From NCBI RefSeq assembly GCF_902459665.1, contig NZ_CABPSL010000001.1, positions 744,001 through 808,000 of the forward strand: a stretch of DNA of 64,000 nt, written 5' to 3'. The stretch's first letter is position 1, and every line of letters begins with the position of its first letter. The position numbers and the translations under genes are program-made. Under the pieces are notes generated by a model, which saw only the letters and a program-made list of their open reading frames with translations, ran no database searches and was not told the origin of the DNA. This document shows, in pieces, positions 1 to 8,931 of the stretch. The stretch is from Pandoraea cepalis. GTDB lineage: Bacteria > Pseudomonadota > Gammaproteobacteria > Burkholderiales > Burkholderiaceae.

Positions 1-168
1 GCGAAGGTGCGCGGCATTCTCATCGAGACGGGCGACATTTTCTTCATGGGCGATTCGCCGCCGCTCAACCGGTTCCGGCTGGGCTTTTCGTCGATACGGC
101 TTGAGCACATCGAGTCGGGCATCATCGCGCTGGCCGAGGTTCTGCGCGAGACGATGGCGCAGGGGTAG
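1..168 (+). CDS. C-terminal end of a MocR-type (GntR/aminotransferase) regulator, truncated by the window edge
   Basis: Frame 1 is open from the first base to a TAG at 166-168 and gives about 55 residues. They read as the tail of a fold-type I PLP aminotransferase domain: a GDIFFMGD stretch, then FRLGFSS, then a final helix (IESGIIALAEVL). This ending is typical of MocR regulators, in which an N-terminal GntR winged helix precedes an aminotransferase-like domain. The winged-helix part lies outside the window, so a plain aminotransferase cannot be excluded. It lies 87 bases upstream of yddG on the same strand; the two need not be one unit. Confidence 0.6.
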   Translation, partial: AKVRGILIETGDIFFMGDSPPLNRFRLGFSSIRLEHIESGIIALAEVLRETMAQG

Positions 169-255
169 GTTGCGTGCGGCCGGCAGTCAGCGGGCGTTGC
201 TGGCTTATGATGCGTCGGCAGGCGACATCGTTGAACATGGAGGCAGGCAGGGAGC

Positions 256-1188
256 ATGGATAGCAAGTGCAAGAACCGGGCGACGCTCGTTGGATTGGCG
301 GCCGTGGTGTTGTGGAGTTCGATCGTCGGACTGATTCGCGGCGTGAGCGAGAGCTTCGGGCCGACAGGCGGCGCGGCGATGATGTACACCGTGGCCTCGG
401 TGTTTCTGCTGTTCTCCGTCGGTTTTCCGCAGATCAAGACATTCCCGAAGCGATATCTGTATGTGGGAAGCCTGCTGTTCGTAGCCTATGAACTTTGCCT
501 GTCACTGTCGATCGGCTACGCGAACAGCGCGCAGCAAGCGATCGAAGTCGGCATGGTCAACTATCTCTGGCCGACGTTCACGCTGATCTCGGCCATCGTC
601 TTCAACAAGCAGCGCGCGAATTTTTGGGTGATTCCGGGGTTCTTTCTGTCGATGCTCGGCATTTGCTGGGTACTGGGCGGCGATCATGGCCTCGACGTCG
701 CCGAGATGGCAGCCAACGTGCTCGCCAACCCGCTGAGTTACGGCCTGGCGTTCGCGGGCGCGGTGATCTGGGCCGCTTATTGCACCGTGACGACGCGCTA
801 TGCCGAGGGCAAGAACGGCGTGACGTTCTTCTTCATGCTGGTGGCGGCGGCGCTGTGGGCGAAGTACCTCGTGGCGGGCGGTGGGCAGATGCATGTGAGC
901 ACGCTCGGTATCGTCTACCTGGTGCTGGCCGCATGTGCGATGGGCTTCGGCTATGCCGCCTGGAACGTCGGCATTCTGCGCGGCAACGTGACGGTGCTGG
1001 CCGGGGCGTCGTATTTCATTCCGGTGTTCTCCGCGGCAATATCGGCGATGTTGCTGCAAGCGCCGCTGTCCTTCGCGTTCTGGCAAGGCGCGGCGATGGT
1101 GTGCGGCGGCTCGATACTTTGCTGGACGGCAACGCGATCGCGACGGCCAACCGGCGTGACGTCGAAGGCGGTTGATGTGCGGGAGTGA
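256..1188 (+). CDS. yddG: YddG-like aromatic amino acid / DMT-family exporter
   Basis: The 310-residue product has about ten hydrophobic helices in two EamA-type halves and resembles E. coli YddG along its length. Recognisable segments include VVLWSSIVGLIRGVSE near residue 20, AIEVGMVNYLWPT near residue 100, GICWVLGGD near 140, FIWAAYC-like text near 175 and AAWNVGILRGNV near 235. YddG of enterics exports aromatic amino acids and methyl viologen across the inner membrane; the substrate here is inferred by homology. The ATG at 256 follows GGCAGGGAGC, an acceptable ribosome site. It is convergent with mdcH, with 77 bases between the stop codons. Confidence 0.85.
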   Translation: MDSKCKNRATLVGLAAVVLWSSIVGLIRGVSESFGPTGGAAMMYTVASVFLLFSVGFPQIKTFPKRYLYVGSLLFVAYELCLSLSIGYANSAQQAIEVGMVNYLWPTFTLISAIVFNKQRANFWVIPGFFLSMLGICWVLGGDHGLDVAEMAANVLANPLSYGLAFAGAVIWAAYCTVTTRYAEGKNGVTFFFMLVAAALWAKYLVAGGGQMHVSTLGIVYLVLAACAMGFGYAAWNVGILRGNVTVLAGASYFIPVFSAAISAMLLQAPLSFAFWQGAAMVCGGSILCWTATRSRRPTGVTSKAVDVRE

Positions 1189-1265
1189 GTCGTCGTCAAG
1201 GGCACGTGTCGAACAACGATGCGTGTGCCCCGATGGCTGGGAATGCCAGAGAGCACGGTCCGCGA

Positions 1266-2204
1266 TCAAGCGCGATCCGTACCCCGGTATCGAAGGAGGC
1301 GCGTGACGATGGAACTCACCCTTTCATTGGCACTGTCGATGGCGCCGTCATTCCCGAATATCGGCCGTGTCAACCGGGTCAGAACGCCGCCCGTCGGCAT
1401 TTCCACGGCGAGCCGTGCCCCGCGCTCATATGCGTGACGCGCGGTGTCATGCCAATTCACCTGACGGGCCATGTTCCAGGCGAGATCGTCTGCAATGTCG
1501 TCGGGACGAAAAAGCGCACGCGCCCGGGTGCAACTGACGTAGGTCATCGTTGGCCGTTGAAAGCGCACTTTCGCGGTGGCTTGCGCCAACGTGCTCGCCT
1601 GGGCCGTGAGCAACGCGCAATGCGACGGCACCGCCATTGCCAGTCGAGCCGCCTGTGCGGCACCGGCTTTCGACGCCAGCGCCTGTACACGATCCAGCGC
1701 GGCATCGTTGCCCGCCACCACGATCTGTTGCTCGGCATTCAGATTCGCGACGTAAGCGGGCGAGTCGTCGGTGTGAACTGCCTCCACAATGTCGGCCACC
1801 GCTGCTGCGGACAATCCGGTAATCACCGTCATGCCATAGCCGCGCGGATAGGCCGTCTCCATCAAGCGGCCTCGCAGGTGCACGAGACCCAGCGCATCCC
1901 TGAAATCCAGCGCCCCTGCCGCGACGGCTGCCGTCCAGGCACCGATCGAGTGGCCCGCCACAAGGTGCGGTGTGGCCCCTTGTGCGGCGAGCGCTCTTGT
2001 CATGGCGACCCCCGCGATCAGCAGACTCAACTGCACGGCGGTGGTCGAGCGAAGCGAATCTGTACTGCAAAGCGTCATCGGATCGATGCCAGTGGCATCG
2101 TGCGCTTCGGCCAACGTTGATTGGACCTCGGGCGTGTCGGGCAATGCGCCCAGCATGCCAGGGCGCTGCCCCCCCTGACCGGGATAGGTGAACAAGATGC
2201 TCAC
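1266..2204 (-). CDS. mdcH: Malonate decarboxylase epsilon subunit, malonyl-CoA:ACP transacylase (MdcH)
   Basis: This 312-residue protein has the FabD-type acyltransferase fold: GQGGQ at residues 9-12, the nucleophile motif GHSIGAW with Ser86, and the catalytic His195 in VPSHC. MdcH transfers malonyl from malonyl-CoA to the prosthetic-group thiol of the MdcC acyl carrier protein, which primes the decarboxylase. The start is a GTG whose last two bases begin the mdcG stop codon (GTGA overlap); upstream in-frame ATG codons lie inside mdcG. It is the last gene of the mdc operon. Confidence 0.9.
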   Translation of the reverse strand: MSILFTYPGQGGQRPGMLGALPDTPEVQSTLAEAHDATGIDPMTLCSTDSLRSTTAVQLSLLIAGVAMTRALAAQGATPHLVAGHSIGAWTAAVAAGALDFRDALGLVHLRGRLMETAYPRGYGMTVITGLSAAAVADIVEAVHTDDSPAYVANLNAEQQIVVAGNDAALDRVQALASKAGAAQAARLAMAVPSHCALLTAQASTLAQATAKVRFQRPTMTYVSCTRARALFRPDDIADDLAWNMARQVNWHDTARHAYERGARLAVEMPTGGVLTRLTRPIFGNDGAIDSANERVSSIVTRLLRYRGTDRA

Positions 2205-2860
2205 GTCGCGTCTCCGACGTCGCCCCACGGATCCGCAACCAGTGTCGGACCTTGGTCGGTTTTCACGAGCATGCGAGGCGGCGAGCGCAGCCATTCGCGA
2301 AGCGAGAACCCGCCGCGCCCAGTATCGACCTGGATGTCGATGCGGCAAGTTCTGTCGCGCGCAATCCATGCGAGCGCGTCGCATTGCGCGTCGGATGGCG
2401 GAAACGGCAGGCGAATGAGGACATCGAGATCGCTTTGCGAATGCAGGGCCGGCAAGCCGGTGGCCAGCGCAAAGCCGACGCCGCCGGTCGGTCCCCAATG
2501 CAATCCCAAGGCATTGAGGGCCGGGGCGAGATCACGAAGTGCTCTGAGGCACGGCAGCGGTGTTGTGGGCTCGATCCCGGCGACGCGATCGAGCAGCGAT
2601 TCCGGCGAGACGATGCGGCGCACCGATCGGCGCGGCACGTGCGCCGCGATGCGCTGGTCGCGGGACGTCCCACGCAACCCGACCGGTACGAGGTCGGGTT
2701 GCGCGAGCGGCGCCCTGCGCACGACGGCAGGCGTACCGCTTGCCAGTGCGTCAGCCACCCACCCCGGCACCGCCATCCCCTCCGGTAGCGCAACATCGTC
2801 ACACCAGAGAAGATCGTGGGGCCGTAGCGGTGGCCGTTGCGCAGCGCGGTCCAATGTCAT
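2201..2860 (-). CDS. mdcG: Phosphoribosyl-dephospho-CoA transferase (MdcG)
   Basis: The product has 219 residues. It carries the DLD pair of the MdcG family (Asp144 and Asp146, in SQSDLDVLIR), a nucleotidyltransferase-type metal-binding motif, and ends with a WLRSPPRMLVKT segment common in the family. MdcG attaches 2'-(5''-triphosphoribosyl)-3'-dephospho-CoA, made by MdcB, to the serine of MdcC. The ATG overlaps the madM stop by ATGA, and its own stop overlaps the mdcH GTG, so translation is probably coupled along madM-mdcG-mdcH. Confidence 0.88.
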   Translation of the reverse strand: MTLDRAAQRPPLRPHDLLWCDDVALPEGMAVPGWVADALASGTPAVVRRAPLAQPDLVPVGLRGTSRDQRIAAHVPRRSVRRIVSPESLLDRVAGIEPTTPLPCLRALRDLAPALNALGLHWGPTGGVGFALATGLPALHSQSDLDVLIRLPFPPSDAQCDALAWIARDRTCRIDIQVDTGRGGFSLREWLRSPPRMLVKTDQGPTLVADPWGDVGDAT

Positions 2861-3621
2861 TGCACAAGGGCCTTCGTCGCTAGAAACAGGACCGACGGTC
2901 CGAGCAGACATCCCAGGCCGGTATGGAACGTTGCAACGAGCGCGCCGTAGGGCACGAGGCGGCGATCGGTGGCCGCGAGGCCCGCCGACACACCGCTCAC
3001 GGTGCCAGCCAGTCCTCCGAACACCATGGCGGCGCGGGGGTTGTCCAGCGCCAGCAGGCGGGCGGCAAACGGCGTGCCGACCATGACGATGATGGCCTTG
3101 ATGAGCCCAGCGGCAATCGACAGGGCCATCACGTCGGAACTGGCACCGATCGCGGCGCCCGTCACCGGGCCGACGATGTAGGTCACGGCACCTGCGCCGA
3201 TGGTGGTCATGCTCACGGCGTCGGTGTAGCCGAACGCATGGGCGAGCGATGCCCCGACGATGAAGGGCAGCACGGTGCCGAGCAACAGGGACACAACGCC
3301 AATCAGACCGGCCTTGCGGGCTTCCGAGACCTGTACCTCGAACGCGGTGGCAACGATCGCGAAGTCGCGCAGCATCGCGCCGCCCATCAGTCCGATACCG
3401 CTGAACAGCGAGACGTCCGCGAGTCCTTTTTGTCCGCCCGAGGCGGCGCCGCCCCAATAGGCCAACACAAGGCCGATCATGATGGCGATGGCCGAACCGT
3501 GTACGCGCCCGAATGTGAGCCGTCGGGACACCCACATGGAAAGCCCCATGATGATGCCCACGAGGGCGAAGGCGGTGACCAATCCGTTGTGGTGCAATAT
3601 TTTCTCGAACATGGATAGCAT
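2857..3621 (-). CDS. madM: Malonate transporter, MadM subunit
   Basis: This is a 254-residue hydrophobic protein with about eight or nine membrane helices and the MadM features GLSMWVSRRLTFGRVHGSA near the N-terminus and GAVTYIVGPVTGAAIG in the middle. MadL and MadM together form a sodium-dependent malonate importer in the inner membrane. It follows madL after 13 bases and overlaps mdcG by four bases. No MdcF-type single-component carrier is seen, so MadLM appears to be the uptake system of this operon. Confidence 0.9.
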   Translation of the reverse strand: MLSMFEKILHHNGLVTAFALVGIIMGLSMWVSRRLTFGRVHGSAIAIMIGLVLAYWGGAASGGQKGLADVSLFSGIGLMGGAMLRDFAIVATAFEVQVSEARKAGLIGVVSLLLGTVLPFIVGASLAHAFGYTDAVSMTTIGAGAVTYIVGPVTGAAIGASSDVMALSIAAGLIKAIIVMVGTPFAARLLALDNPRAAMVFGGLAGTVSGVSAGLAATDRRLVPYGALVATFHTGLGCLLGPSVLFLATKALVQ

Positions 3622-3634
3622 GACTGATCCTCTC

Positions 3635-4030
3635 TCAAGCGTTCTGTGCCGTCTCGGACAGCGGCGGAAGCGGCTGCGCGTTGCCCGTTCGGTTGATCAG
3701 CGCAATGGCGACGCCGCAGACCAGCACGGCGCCCACGGCAGCGAGCAGTGCGACGGGGCCGCCTCGCAAGGCGGTGACAACGTCTTGCTGAGCGGCCATG
3801 GCGACCACGACAGGGATATACATTGCGCCCCAGAAAGAAACACCGGCTTCGGTTGCCGCGGGCATGAGGCCGCGCCGATGCAGATAGAGTCGAGCGAAGA
3901 TCAATAGCAGCATGGCAATACCGACGCCGCCGACATTGGCTTTCACACCGATGGCCTGGCCGAGCAGGTCGCCAAGGAAGATGCCGGCGAGATGGCAAAT
4001 CGCGAGCAGGGTCGTACCGTAAATAATCAC
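3635..4030 (-). CDS. madL: Malonate transporter, MadL subunit
   Basis: This 131-residue protein has about four membrane helices and the MadL pattern: GTTLLAICHLAGIFLGDLLG at the N-terminus, VKANVGGVGIAMLLLI after it, and EAGVSFWGAMYIPVVVAMAA further on. It is the small partner of MadM. The start is a GTG with AGGAGA seven bases upstream. It is separated from mdcE by 179 bases that contain a hairpin, so the carrier/accessory half of the operon may be expressed at a different level from mdcABCDE. Confidence 0.9.
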   Translation of the reverse strand: MIIYGTTLLAICHLAGIFLGDLLGQAIGVKANVGGVGIAMLLLIFARLYLHRRGLMPAATEAGVSFWGAMYIPVVVAMAAQQDVVTALRGGPVALLAAVGAVLVCGVAIALINRTGNAQPLPPLSETAQNA

Positions 4031-4176
4031 AAGCTGTCTCCTGGTTGAAGCAATGACGAACTGACTTTTCTGGTGTTATGGCAAGCGTCGAGTCGTCGGA
4101 TTCAGGGGTGAAACGGGAATCGGATATCTGGGCCGACAATCGCTCTCCAGGCGCGCGGCGGTGAGTCTTGTGGATG

Positions 4177-4196
4177 GCCCGGCGTTCACGCCGGGC
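4177..4196 (-). promoter_or_regulatory. Intercistronic hairpin between mdcE and madL
   Basis: GCCCGGCG, a TTCA loop and CGCCGGGC form a perfect 8-bp stem 13 bases after the mdcE stop. There is no T-run on the minus strand, so it is not a typical intrinsic terminator. An mRNA-stability or processing element is a reasonable inference. Confidence 0.55.
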
Positions 4197-4209
4197 GGTC
4201 GGGGGCGAA

Positions 4210-5031
4210 CTACCAAAGTGCCTTCAGTCGTTCGCGTACCGTCGATGAGGCCTGTCGGGAAGGCGCGCCGAGTCGACTGGAAAGACCGCGAGTCGGATCT
4301 CTCTGAATGTCCGCGAGCGCTTGCGCCAGCACGCGCCGTACTTCACCGACGTCTTCCGGATCGGGCTGTTGGGCTGAACCGACCTTCAGCAGGCGCCACA
4401 GCAGCCCAAGCGACGCAAAGTTGGCGATGTCGTACGCCATCGGGGGAACGGCTTCGGCCAGCGCTTCGAGTTCGTCGACCGAACGCTGTGTAATGCGCGC
4501 GGCGGCCTCTTTCCCCATGGCGTGAACCATCACGCCCGCGTCGTCGAGCGCGACCAGACGATTCGCCTGATACCCATGCGCGAGAAACGCGCCGGACATC
4601 GCTCGCCCGACGATGAGCCCGATCACCGGGTGTCCGGCCACACGCGCCGCGGCATAGGCATCGGCCGCCGCCGCAAGCGCGAGATGAATGCCATAGGCTT
4701 CTTCGCGGCGTCCGTAAGCCTGGCTCGCCACGTCGACGATGGCGACGATGGCGGCTTTGCTCTCGCGGTCCCGGTCGCGTGCGATCACGTCCCGCACGGC
4801 GCGCGCCAGTTGCCATCCCTCGATCAATCCGACTTCGCCGTGTCGTGCGCGGGGAAAGCGATTGTTCTCGTCCGGAATCACGGCGATGTAGCGAGCGGGG
4901 GACTCGGCGAGCGAGGCATCCACGACCTGCAACGTGCTGCCGTAGTCATCGGTCTCGGTGCGGTGCGCAGCGTCGCACGTCAAAGCGTGCATCCACACGG
5001 CACCTCGTGAGGAACGTTCGGAACGGCTCAT
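4210..5031 (-). CDS. mdcE: Malonate decarboxylase gamma subunit (MdcE)
   Basis: This 273-residue protein has the crotonase-like carboxyltransferase fold. Recognisable segments are AIVAIVDVASQAYGRREEAYGIH near residue 95, VIGLIVGRAMSGAFLAHGYQ near 135 and DAGVMVHAMGKEAAARIT near 165. With MdcD it forms the malonyl-S-ACP decarboxylase, which releases CO2 and leaves acetyl-S-ACP. The ATG overlaps the mdcD stop by four bases (ATGA). It is the last of the five contiguous decarboxylase and cofactor genes before the transporter half. Confidence 0.9.
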   Translation of the reverse strand: MSRSERSSRGAVWMHALTCDAAHRTETDDYGSTLQVVDASLAESPARYIAVIPDENNRFPRARHGEVGLIEGWQLARAVRDVIARDRDRESKAAIVAIVDVASQAYGRREEAYGIHLALAAAADAYAAARVAGHPVIGLIVGRAMSGAFLAHGYQANRLVALDDAGVMVHAMGKEAAARITQRSVDELEALAEAVPPMAYDIANFASLGLLWRLLKVGSAQQPDPEDVGEVRRVLAQALADIQRDPTRGLSSRLGAPSRQASSTVRERLKALW

Positions 5032-5885
5032 GAGGGGTCTCCTGCGCGGGCGGCGGCGTAAAGCGCGCGCACGTCTTCGGGCGAAGGCTGATTCGTCACA
5101 TCGACGTGTATCAGCCGCTCAAGGTAATACTCGATTTGTTCGCTACGCTGCGGCTTCGGGGCGTCGGCCCGCAGCCATGCGAGCACCTGCGCGCGAATCG
5201 CTGCGGTGTCGTCGTCGAGGCAGGCGTCGACAAGTCCTGTCGCCTGGCGTTGCTCCCCACCCGTCAGACCCCAGATGAACGGCCGATCGCGTGAGTCGTA
5301 TTCCTCGACACCGGCCTCCTGCTCGATGACGGACGGCCCATTCAACCCAAGCCGTGCTTCGCGTGTGACCAGCAGATAGCTGCACATGCCGGCGGCGATG
5401 CTCATACCGCCAAAGCAGCCGACCACCCCGGCGGAGATGCCGATGACGGGCCCGAACGTTCTGAGTTCGTGGATGGCCGCGTGGATTTCCGCGATGGCGG
5501 CGAGGCCGAGATTGGCTTCCTGCAGACGCACGCCGCCCGTCTCGAAGACGATGACCGCGCGTGTCGGTATGCCTCGGCGGTTGTCTTCGACGGCAAGCTC
5601 AAGGGCCCCGGCGATTTTCGCGCCGGAGACTTCCCCCATGCTTCCGCCCTGGAAGGCGCCCTCGATGGCGAGAACGACTGCCGGTTGCGAATCGAGCGTG
5701 CCACGGGCGACGACCACACCGTCGTCCGCTTGCGCAACGATGCCTTGCTGGGGCAGCCAGGGCGAGGACAATCGTTCGAACGGATCCAGAAGCTCGCGGA
5801 ACGTGCCGGGGTCGAGCAGGGCGAGGGCGCGACGGCGCGCGTCGCGTTCGATGAAGCTGTCTCGTTGTATCGGAGTATTCGTCAT
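5028..5885 (-). CDS. mdcD: Malonate decarboxylase beta subunit (MdcD)
   Basis: The product has 285 residues and the carboxyltransferase fold. It begins with SFIERDARRRALALLDPGTF and carries VVFETGGVRLQEANLGLA, GVVGCFGGMSIAAGMC and GPSVIEQEAGVEEYDSRDR, all typical of MdcD. Together with MdcE it decarboxylates malonyl-S-MdcC. It starts 12 bases after mdcC and overlaps mdcE by four bases, consistent with 1:1 production of the two subunits. Confidence 0.92.
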   Translation of the reverse strand: MTNTPIQRDSFIERDARRRALALLDPGTFRELLDPFERLSSPWLPQQGIVAQADDGVVVARGTLDSQPAVVLAIEGAFQGGSMGEVSGAKIAGALELAVEDNRRGIPTRAVIVFETGGVRLQEANLGLAAIAEIHAAIHELRTFGPVIGISAGVVGCFGGMSIAAGMCSYLLVTREARLGLNGPSVIEQEAGVEEYDSRDRPFIWGLTGGEQRQATGLVDACLDDDTAAIRAQVLAWLRADAPKPQRSEQIEYYLERLIHVDVTNQPSPEDVRALYAAARAGDPS

Positions 5886-5897
5886 CTCGATGGGCCC

Positions 5898-6200
5898 TTA
5901 TTGGGGAGATTCGAGGGCTTCGCGCGCTTGCTCGAGGCGAAGGCGAACGACAGCCGGGGTAGCGCCGAAATCGTTGATTTCCACGTGCAGCGCGGGCCAG
6001 GCGTGCGATGCGAAGATGCGCTCGAGCTGCGCGTGCCAGATCGCGGACAGGCCATTGACGGAGGTCGTGAGTTCGACGTGGATCTGCCCCGGCTCGCCCG
6101 GAGACAGCAGGACTTCCAGGTCGCCCGACCCGACGACGCCGACGCAGGCTCTGCCCGCACTGGGTGCGCCGCCGGAGAAATGAAATTGAAGCGTTTCCAT
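5898..6200 (-). CDS. mdcC: Malonate decarboxylase acyl carrier protein, delta subunit (MdcC)
   Basis: This 100-residue protein has the MdcC attachment motif VVGSGDLEVLL, with Ser25 as the residue that carries 2'-(5''-phosphoribosyl)-3'-dephospho-CoA in the characterised Klebsiella enzyme. The C-terminal half (INDFGATPAVVRLRLEQA) also matches the family. It is acetylated and malonylated on the cofactor thiol during the catalytic cycle and serves as the substrate of MdcG, MdcH and MdcDE. It sits 11 bases after mdcB and 12 before mdcD. Confidence 0.93.
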   Translation of the reverse strand: METLQFHFSGGAPSAGRACVGVVGSGDLEVLLSPGEPGQIHVELTTSVNGLSAIWHAQLERIFASHAWPALHVEINDFGATPAVVRLRLEQAREALESPQ

Positions 6201-6211
6201 GGACGTGCTTC

Positions 6212-7120
6212 CTAAAGACTCAGAAACGGTGATTCGTTAAGCCGCGACGACGACCCCTTTGCGGAAAGCCGGTCGAGGAACAGGGCGGCGGCCAGCATGT
6301 CGGCGGCACCGCCTGGCGAGATGTGTCGGGCCAGCATGTCGGATTCGAGTTGTCGAAATTTGCGTCGACCGTCGGCCGTCGACAGGCCCCCTGCCGCGCG
6401 AACGGCGCTCGCGCCGGCCTGCATCGCGTGCAGCGCGTCGGGCCCCCCCCGAGCGAGGACGCACGTGTCGTCGAGCGTGGCCATGACCGCGAGTAGGGCG
6501 TCGATACGGGCATGGTCCTCGCGCATGCCTGCCGCGCGGGCTCGCCTGAGTGCGGGCAGCGCGACTTTCGTCACGTGCGGAAAGCCTGCCCATGCCTGAC
6601 CTCGCGCACCGCCCACGCCATAGTCGAGGCACGCGCGCTCGCCTTTATGTCCGGTGGCACATGGCGCAAAGCGGTCGGGCAGGCGCGCGAGCGTTGCGGC
6701 GCGACGCGCGACGGCATGGGCGCTCAGGGCGTTGGGCGCTTGCGCTGCGGCCGTGATCAGAAGGCCCAGTGCCCAGATGGCGCCGCGGTGGGTGTTCACG
6801 CCGCCGGTCGCGGCGAGCATTGCCGTTTCCCCCAGGCGCCCGAGACGGCCGATCTGCTCGCGCAGGCGCATTGGGTTTTCGATCAACACACCGGCCTTGA
6901 CCATGGCCTCGAACGTCGGCCGCAAGACATTGGCCGACTGCACCATCAAGCCCCATGTGAGGTCGTGATGTGCGCCGCATCCGCGAACATCGACGAGGCC
7001 CGGCTTGGGAGAGAGCGTCACTTCGTCGATCAGCGCGGACTCGACGAGCGTGGCGAGTTTCGTTGCGATCGCGATCGGCTGGGACGGCGACTCGATCCGT
7101 CGAATGAGGGTCTTGTCCAT
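6212..7120 (-). CDS. mdcB: Triphosphoribosyl-dephospho-CoA synthase (MdcB)
   Basis: The 302-residue product belongs to the CitG/MdcB family: VTLSPKPGLVD near residue 38, GAHHDL near residue 50, and GVNTHRGAIWALGLL near 105. It makes the precursor of the MdcC prosthetic group from dephospho-CoA and ATP. I chose the ATG at 7120, which shares one base with the mdcA stop (TAATG); an in-frame alternative lies 48 bases upstream inside mdcA and is less likely. MdcG uses its product. Confidence 0.9.
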   Translation of the reverse strand: MDKTLIRRIESPSQPIAIATKLATLVESALIDEVTLSPKPGLVDVRGCGAHHDLTWGLMVQSANVLRPTFEAMVKAGVLIENPMRLREQIGRLGRLGETAMLAATGGVNTHRGAIWALGLLITAAAQAPNALSAHAVARRAATLARLPDRFAPCATGHKGERACLDYGVGGARGQAWAGFPHVTKVALPALRRARAAGMREDHARIDALLAVMATLDDTCVLARGGPDALHAMQAGASAVRAAGGLSTADGRRKFRQLESDMLARHISPGGAADMLAAALFLDRLSAKGSSSRLNESPFLSL

Positions 7121-8781
7121 TACCAGCTCCGAAAGCGCGCGGGCGGGTCGTAGAGTCCACCCGACCATTCCACCAGCTCGCCGATGCTCTTTGCGGCGAG
7201 CAACTCGCGGCTCGCGTCCGTGCGACGAATGCCAAGATCCTCCGGCAAGGCGATGAGGCCGTCGCTGCGCATCTTGGCCGTATTGGCCGGGTCGTGCTTC
7301 AGGCCGATCGCGGTGACGCCGGCCACTGCAGAGATCATGGCGCGCCGCTCTTCCAGCGAGCGTGCCTTGTAGAGGTAGGCAATGCCATCTTCAGTGAGCA
7401 GGTGGGTCACGTCGTCGCCATAGATCATCACGGGGGCGAGTGGCATGCCGCTTTGTTTGGCGACAGCAACGGCGTCCAGCGTTTCGACGAACGTCGGCTT
7501 GCCGCCTTCCTGGAATGTCTCCACCATCTGAACGACCAGCTTCTTGCCGCGTTCGAGCAGGGTGTCTGGCTGCGTCATGTCGAGCCAGGCAGGCGTGGCG
7601 TGACGGCGTCCGCGCGGGTCGTGCCCCATGTTCGGTGCACCGCCGAAGCCGGCCAACCGGCCACGCGTCACCGTGGACGAGTGTCCGTCGCCGTCGACTT
7701 GCAGCGTGGCACCGATAAACAGATCGACGGCGTACTGACCGGCCAGTTGGCAGAGCATCCGATTGGAGCGAAGCGAGCCGTCGCGACCGGTGAAGAAAAC
7801 GTCGGGACGCGCGGCCACATAGCGCTCCATGCCAAGCTCGGTGCCGAAGCAATGCACGCTTTCGACCCATCCCGATTCGATGGCGGGGATCAGGGTCGGG
7901 TGGGGGTTGAGCGTCCAGTTCCGGCAAATCTTGCCTTTGAGTCCGAGGCGCTCGCCGTAGGTCGGCAGAATGAGTTCGATGGCCGCGGTGTTGAAGCCGA
8001 TGCCGTGGTTGAGCGACTGAACGTTGTGACGCTCGTAGATGCCGCGAATGGCCATCATCGCCATCAGCACGTGCACGGGTTTGACCAGCCGGGGGTCGCG
8101 CGTGAACAGCGGCTCGATGAAGAAGGGCTTGTCGGCCACGACGACGAAATCGACCCACGACGCCGGAATGTCGACGCGCGGCAGGTCGGTCACGTCGTCG
8201 ACGATCTCGTTGACCTGAACGATCACGATGCCGTCGGAGAATGCCGCGGGTTCCACGAGCGCCGGTGTGTCTTCGGTGCTGGGGCCTGTGTAGATGTTGC
8301 CGGCGCGGTCGGCCTTGAAGCCCGCCACGAGGGCGACGTTCGGGATCAAGTCCACGACAAGCCGCGCGTAAAGCTCGATGTAGGTGTGGATCGCGCCGAC
8401 CTCCAACTGTCCGTCGGCGAGCAACTGACTGATGCGCAGGCTCTGCGGCCCGGCAAAGGAGAAATCCAGCTTCCGGGCGATGCCGACTTCAAAGAGGTCG
8501 AGGTGTTCTGCGCGACCCACGCTGGGCATGATCATGTGCAGGTCGTGCACGATGCCCGGATCGACTTGCACCAGTGAGCGCGAGAGGAAATCCGCCTGCT
8601 TCTGATTGTTGCCTTCGAGCACCACGCGGTCGCCCGGTGCGATCAGTGCTTGCAGGGCCGCCACGATGTCGCCGGTCTCGATTACCTTGCCATGGGCGAT
8701 CCTGCGGGCGGCCGCGAGGCGGCGCGCCTTTTCGTCGCGCCGGCGACGCCATTTCGCCGGGATTGTGGGCATCTCTTGCAT
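7120..8781 (-). CDS. mdcA: Malonate decarboxylase alpha subunit, acetyl-S-ACP:malonate ACP transferase (MdcA)
   Basis: This is a family I CoA-transferase-like protein of about 553 residues. It shows the MdcA landmarks RVVLEGNNQKQADFLSRSL, VQSLNHGIGFNTAAIELILP, CRNWTLNPHPTLIPAIESGW and GGAPNMGHDPRGRRHATPAW. It exchanges acetyl for malonyl on MdcC, so that acetate leaves and the cycle continues. Three in-frame ATG starts are close (8847, 8799, 8781). I prefer 8781 because GGAG lies eight bases before it and the length then fits the family. It is the first gene of the operon and diverges from mdcR. Confidence 0.92.
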   Translation of the reverse strand: MQEMPTIPAKWRRRRDEKARRLAAARRIAHGKVIETGDIVAALQALIAPGDRVVLEGNNQKQADFLSRSLVQVDPGIVHDLHMIMPSVGRAEHLDLFEVGIARKLDFSFAGPQSLRISQLLADGQLEVGAIHTYIELYARLVVDLIPNVALVAGFKADRAGNIYTGPSTEDTPALVEPAAFSDGIVIVQVNEIVDDVTDLPRVDIPASWVDFVVVADKPFFIEPLFTRDPRLVKPVHVLMAMMAIRGIYERHNVQSLNHGIGFNTAAIELILPTYGERLGLKGKICRNWTLNPHPTLIPAIESGWVESVHCFGTELGMERYVAARPDVFFTGRDGSLRSNRMLCQLAGQYAVDLFIGATLQVDGDGHSSTVTRGRLAGFGGAPNMGHDPRGRRHATPAWLDMTQPDTLLERGKKLVVQMVETFQEGGKPTFVETLDAVAVAKQSGMPLAPVMIYGDDVTHLLTEDGIAYLYKARSLEERRAMISAVAGVTAIGLKHDPANTAKMRSDGLIALPEDLGIRRTDASRELLAAKSIGELVEWSGGLYDPPARFRSW

Positions 8782-8931
8782 GTCGGAGGCTCCAGCCATT
8801 GAGTCGTCAGTAGCCTCTAAGCTATGCGTCAAAACCTCTCGTTTCAATCAACTTATGTGTTGGTTCATTAGCTTTAGGGTAATAATTGGGAGGTTCGAAG
8901 CAAACGTACCTGAACGAAATGAGGCGCGAGC

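Noticed and set aside
2201-3535. A 444-codon minus-strand frame covering mdcG and much of madM
   Set aside because: Only its last 219 residues, from the ATG at 2860, are MdcG-like. The rest is madM read in the wrong frame.
7294-8577. A 427-codon plus-strand frame opposite mdcA
   Set aside because: It is the antisense shadow of MdcA. Its composition (Val, Gly, His, Asp rich) is typical of such shadows in high-GC genomes.
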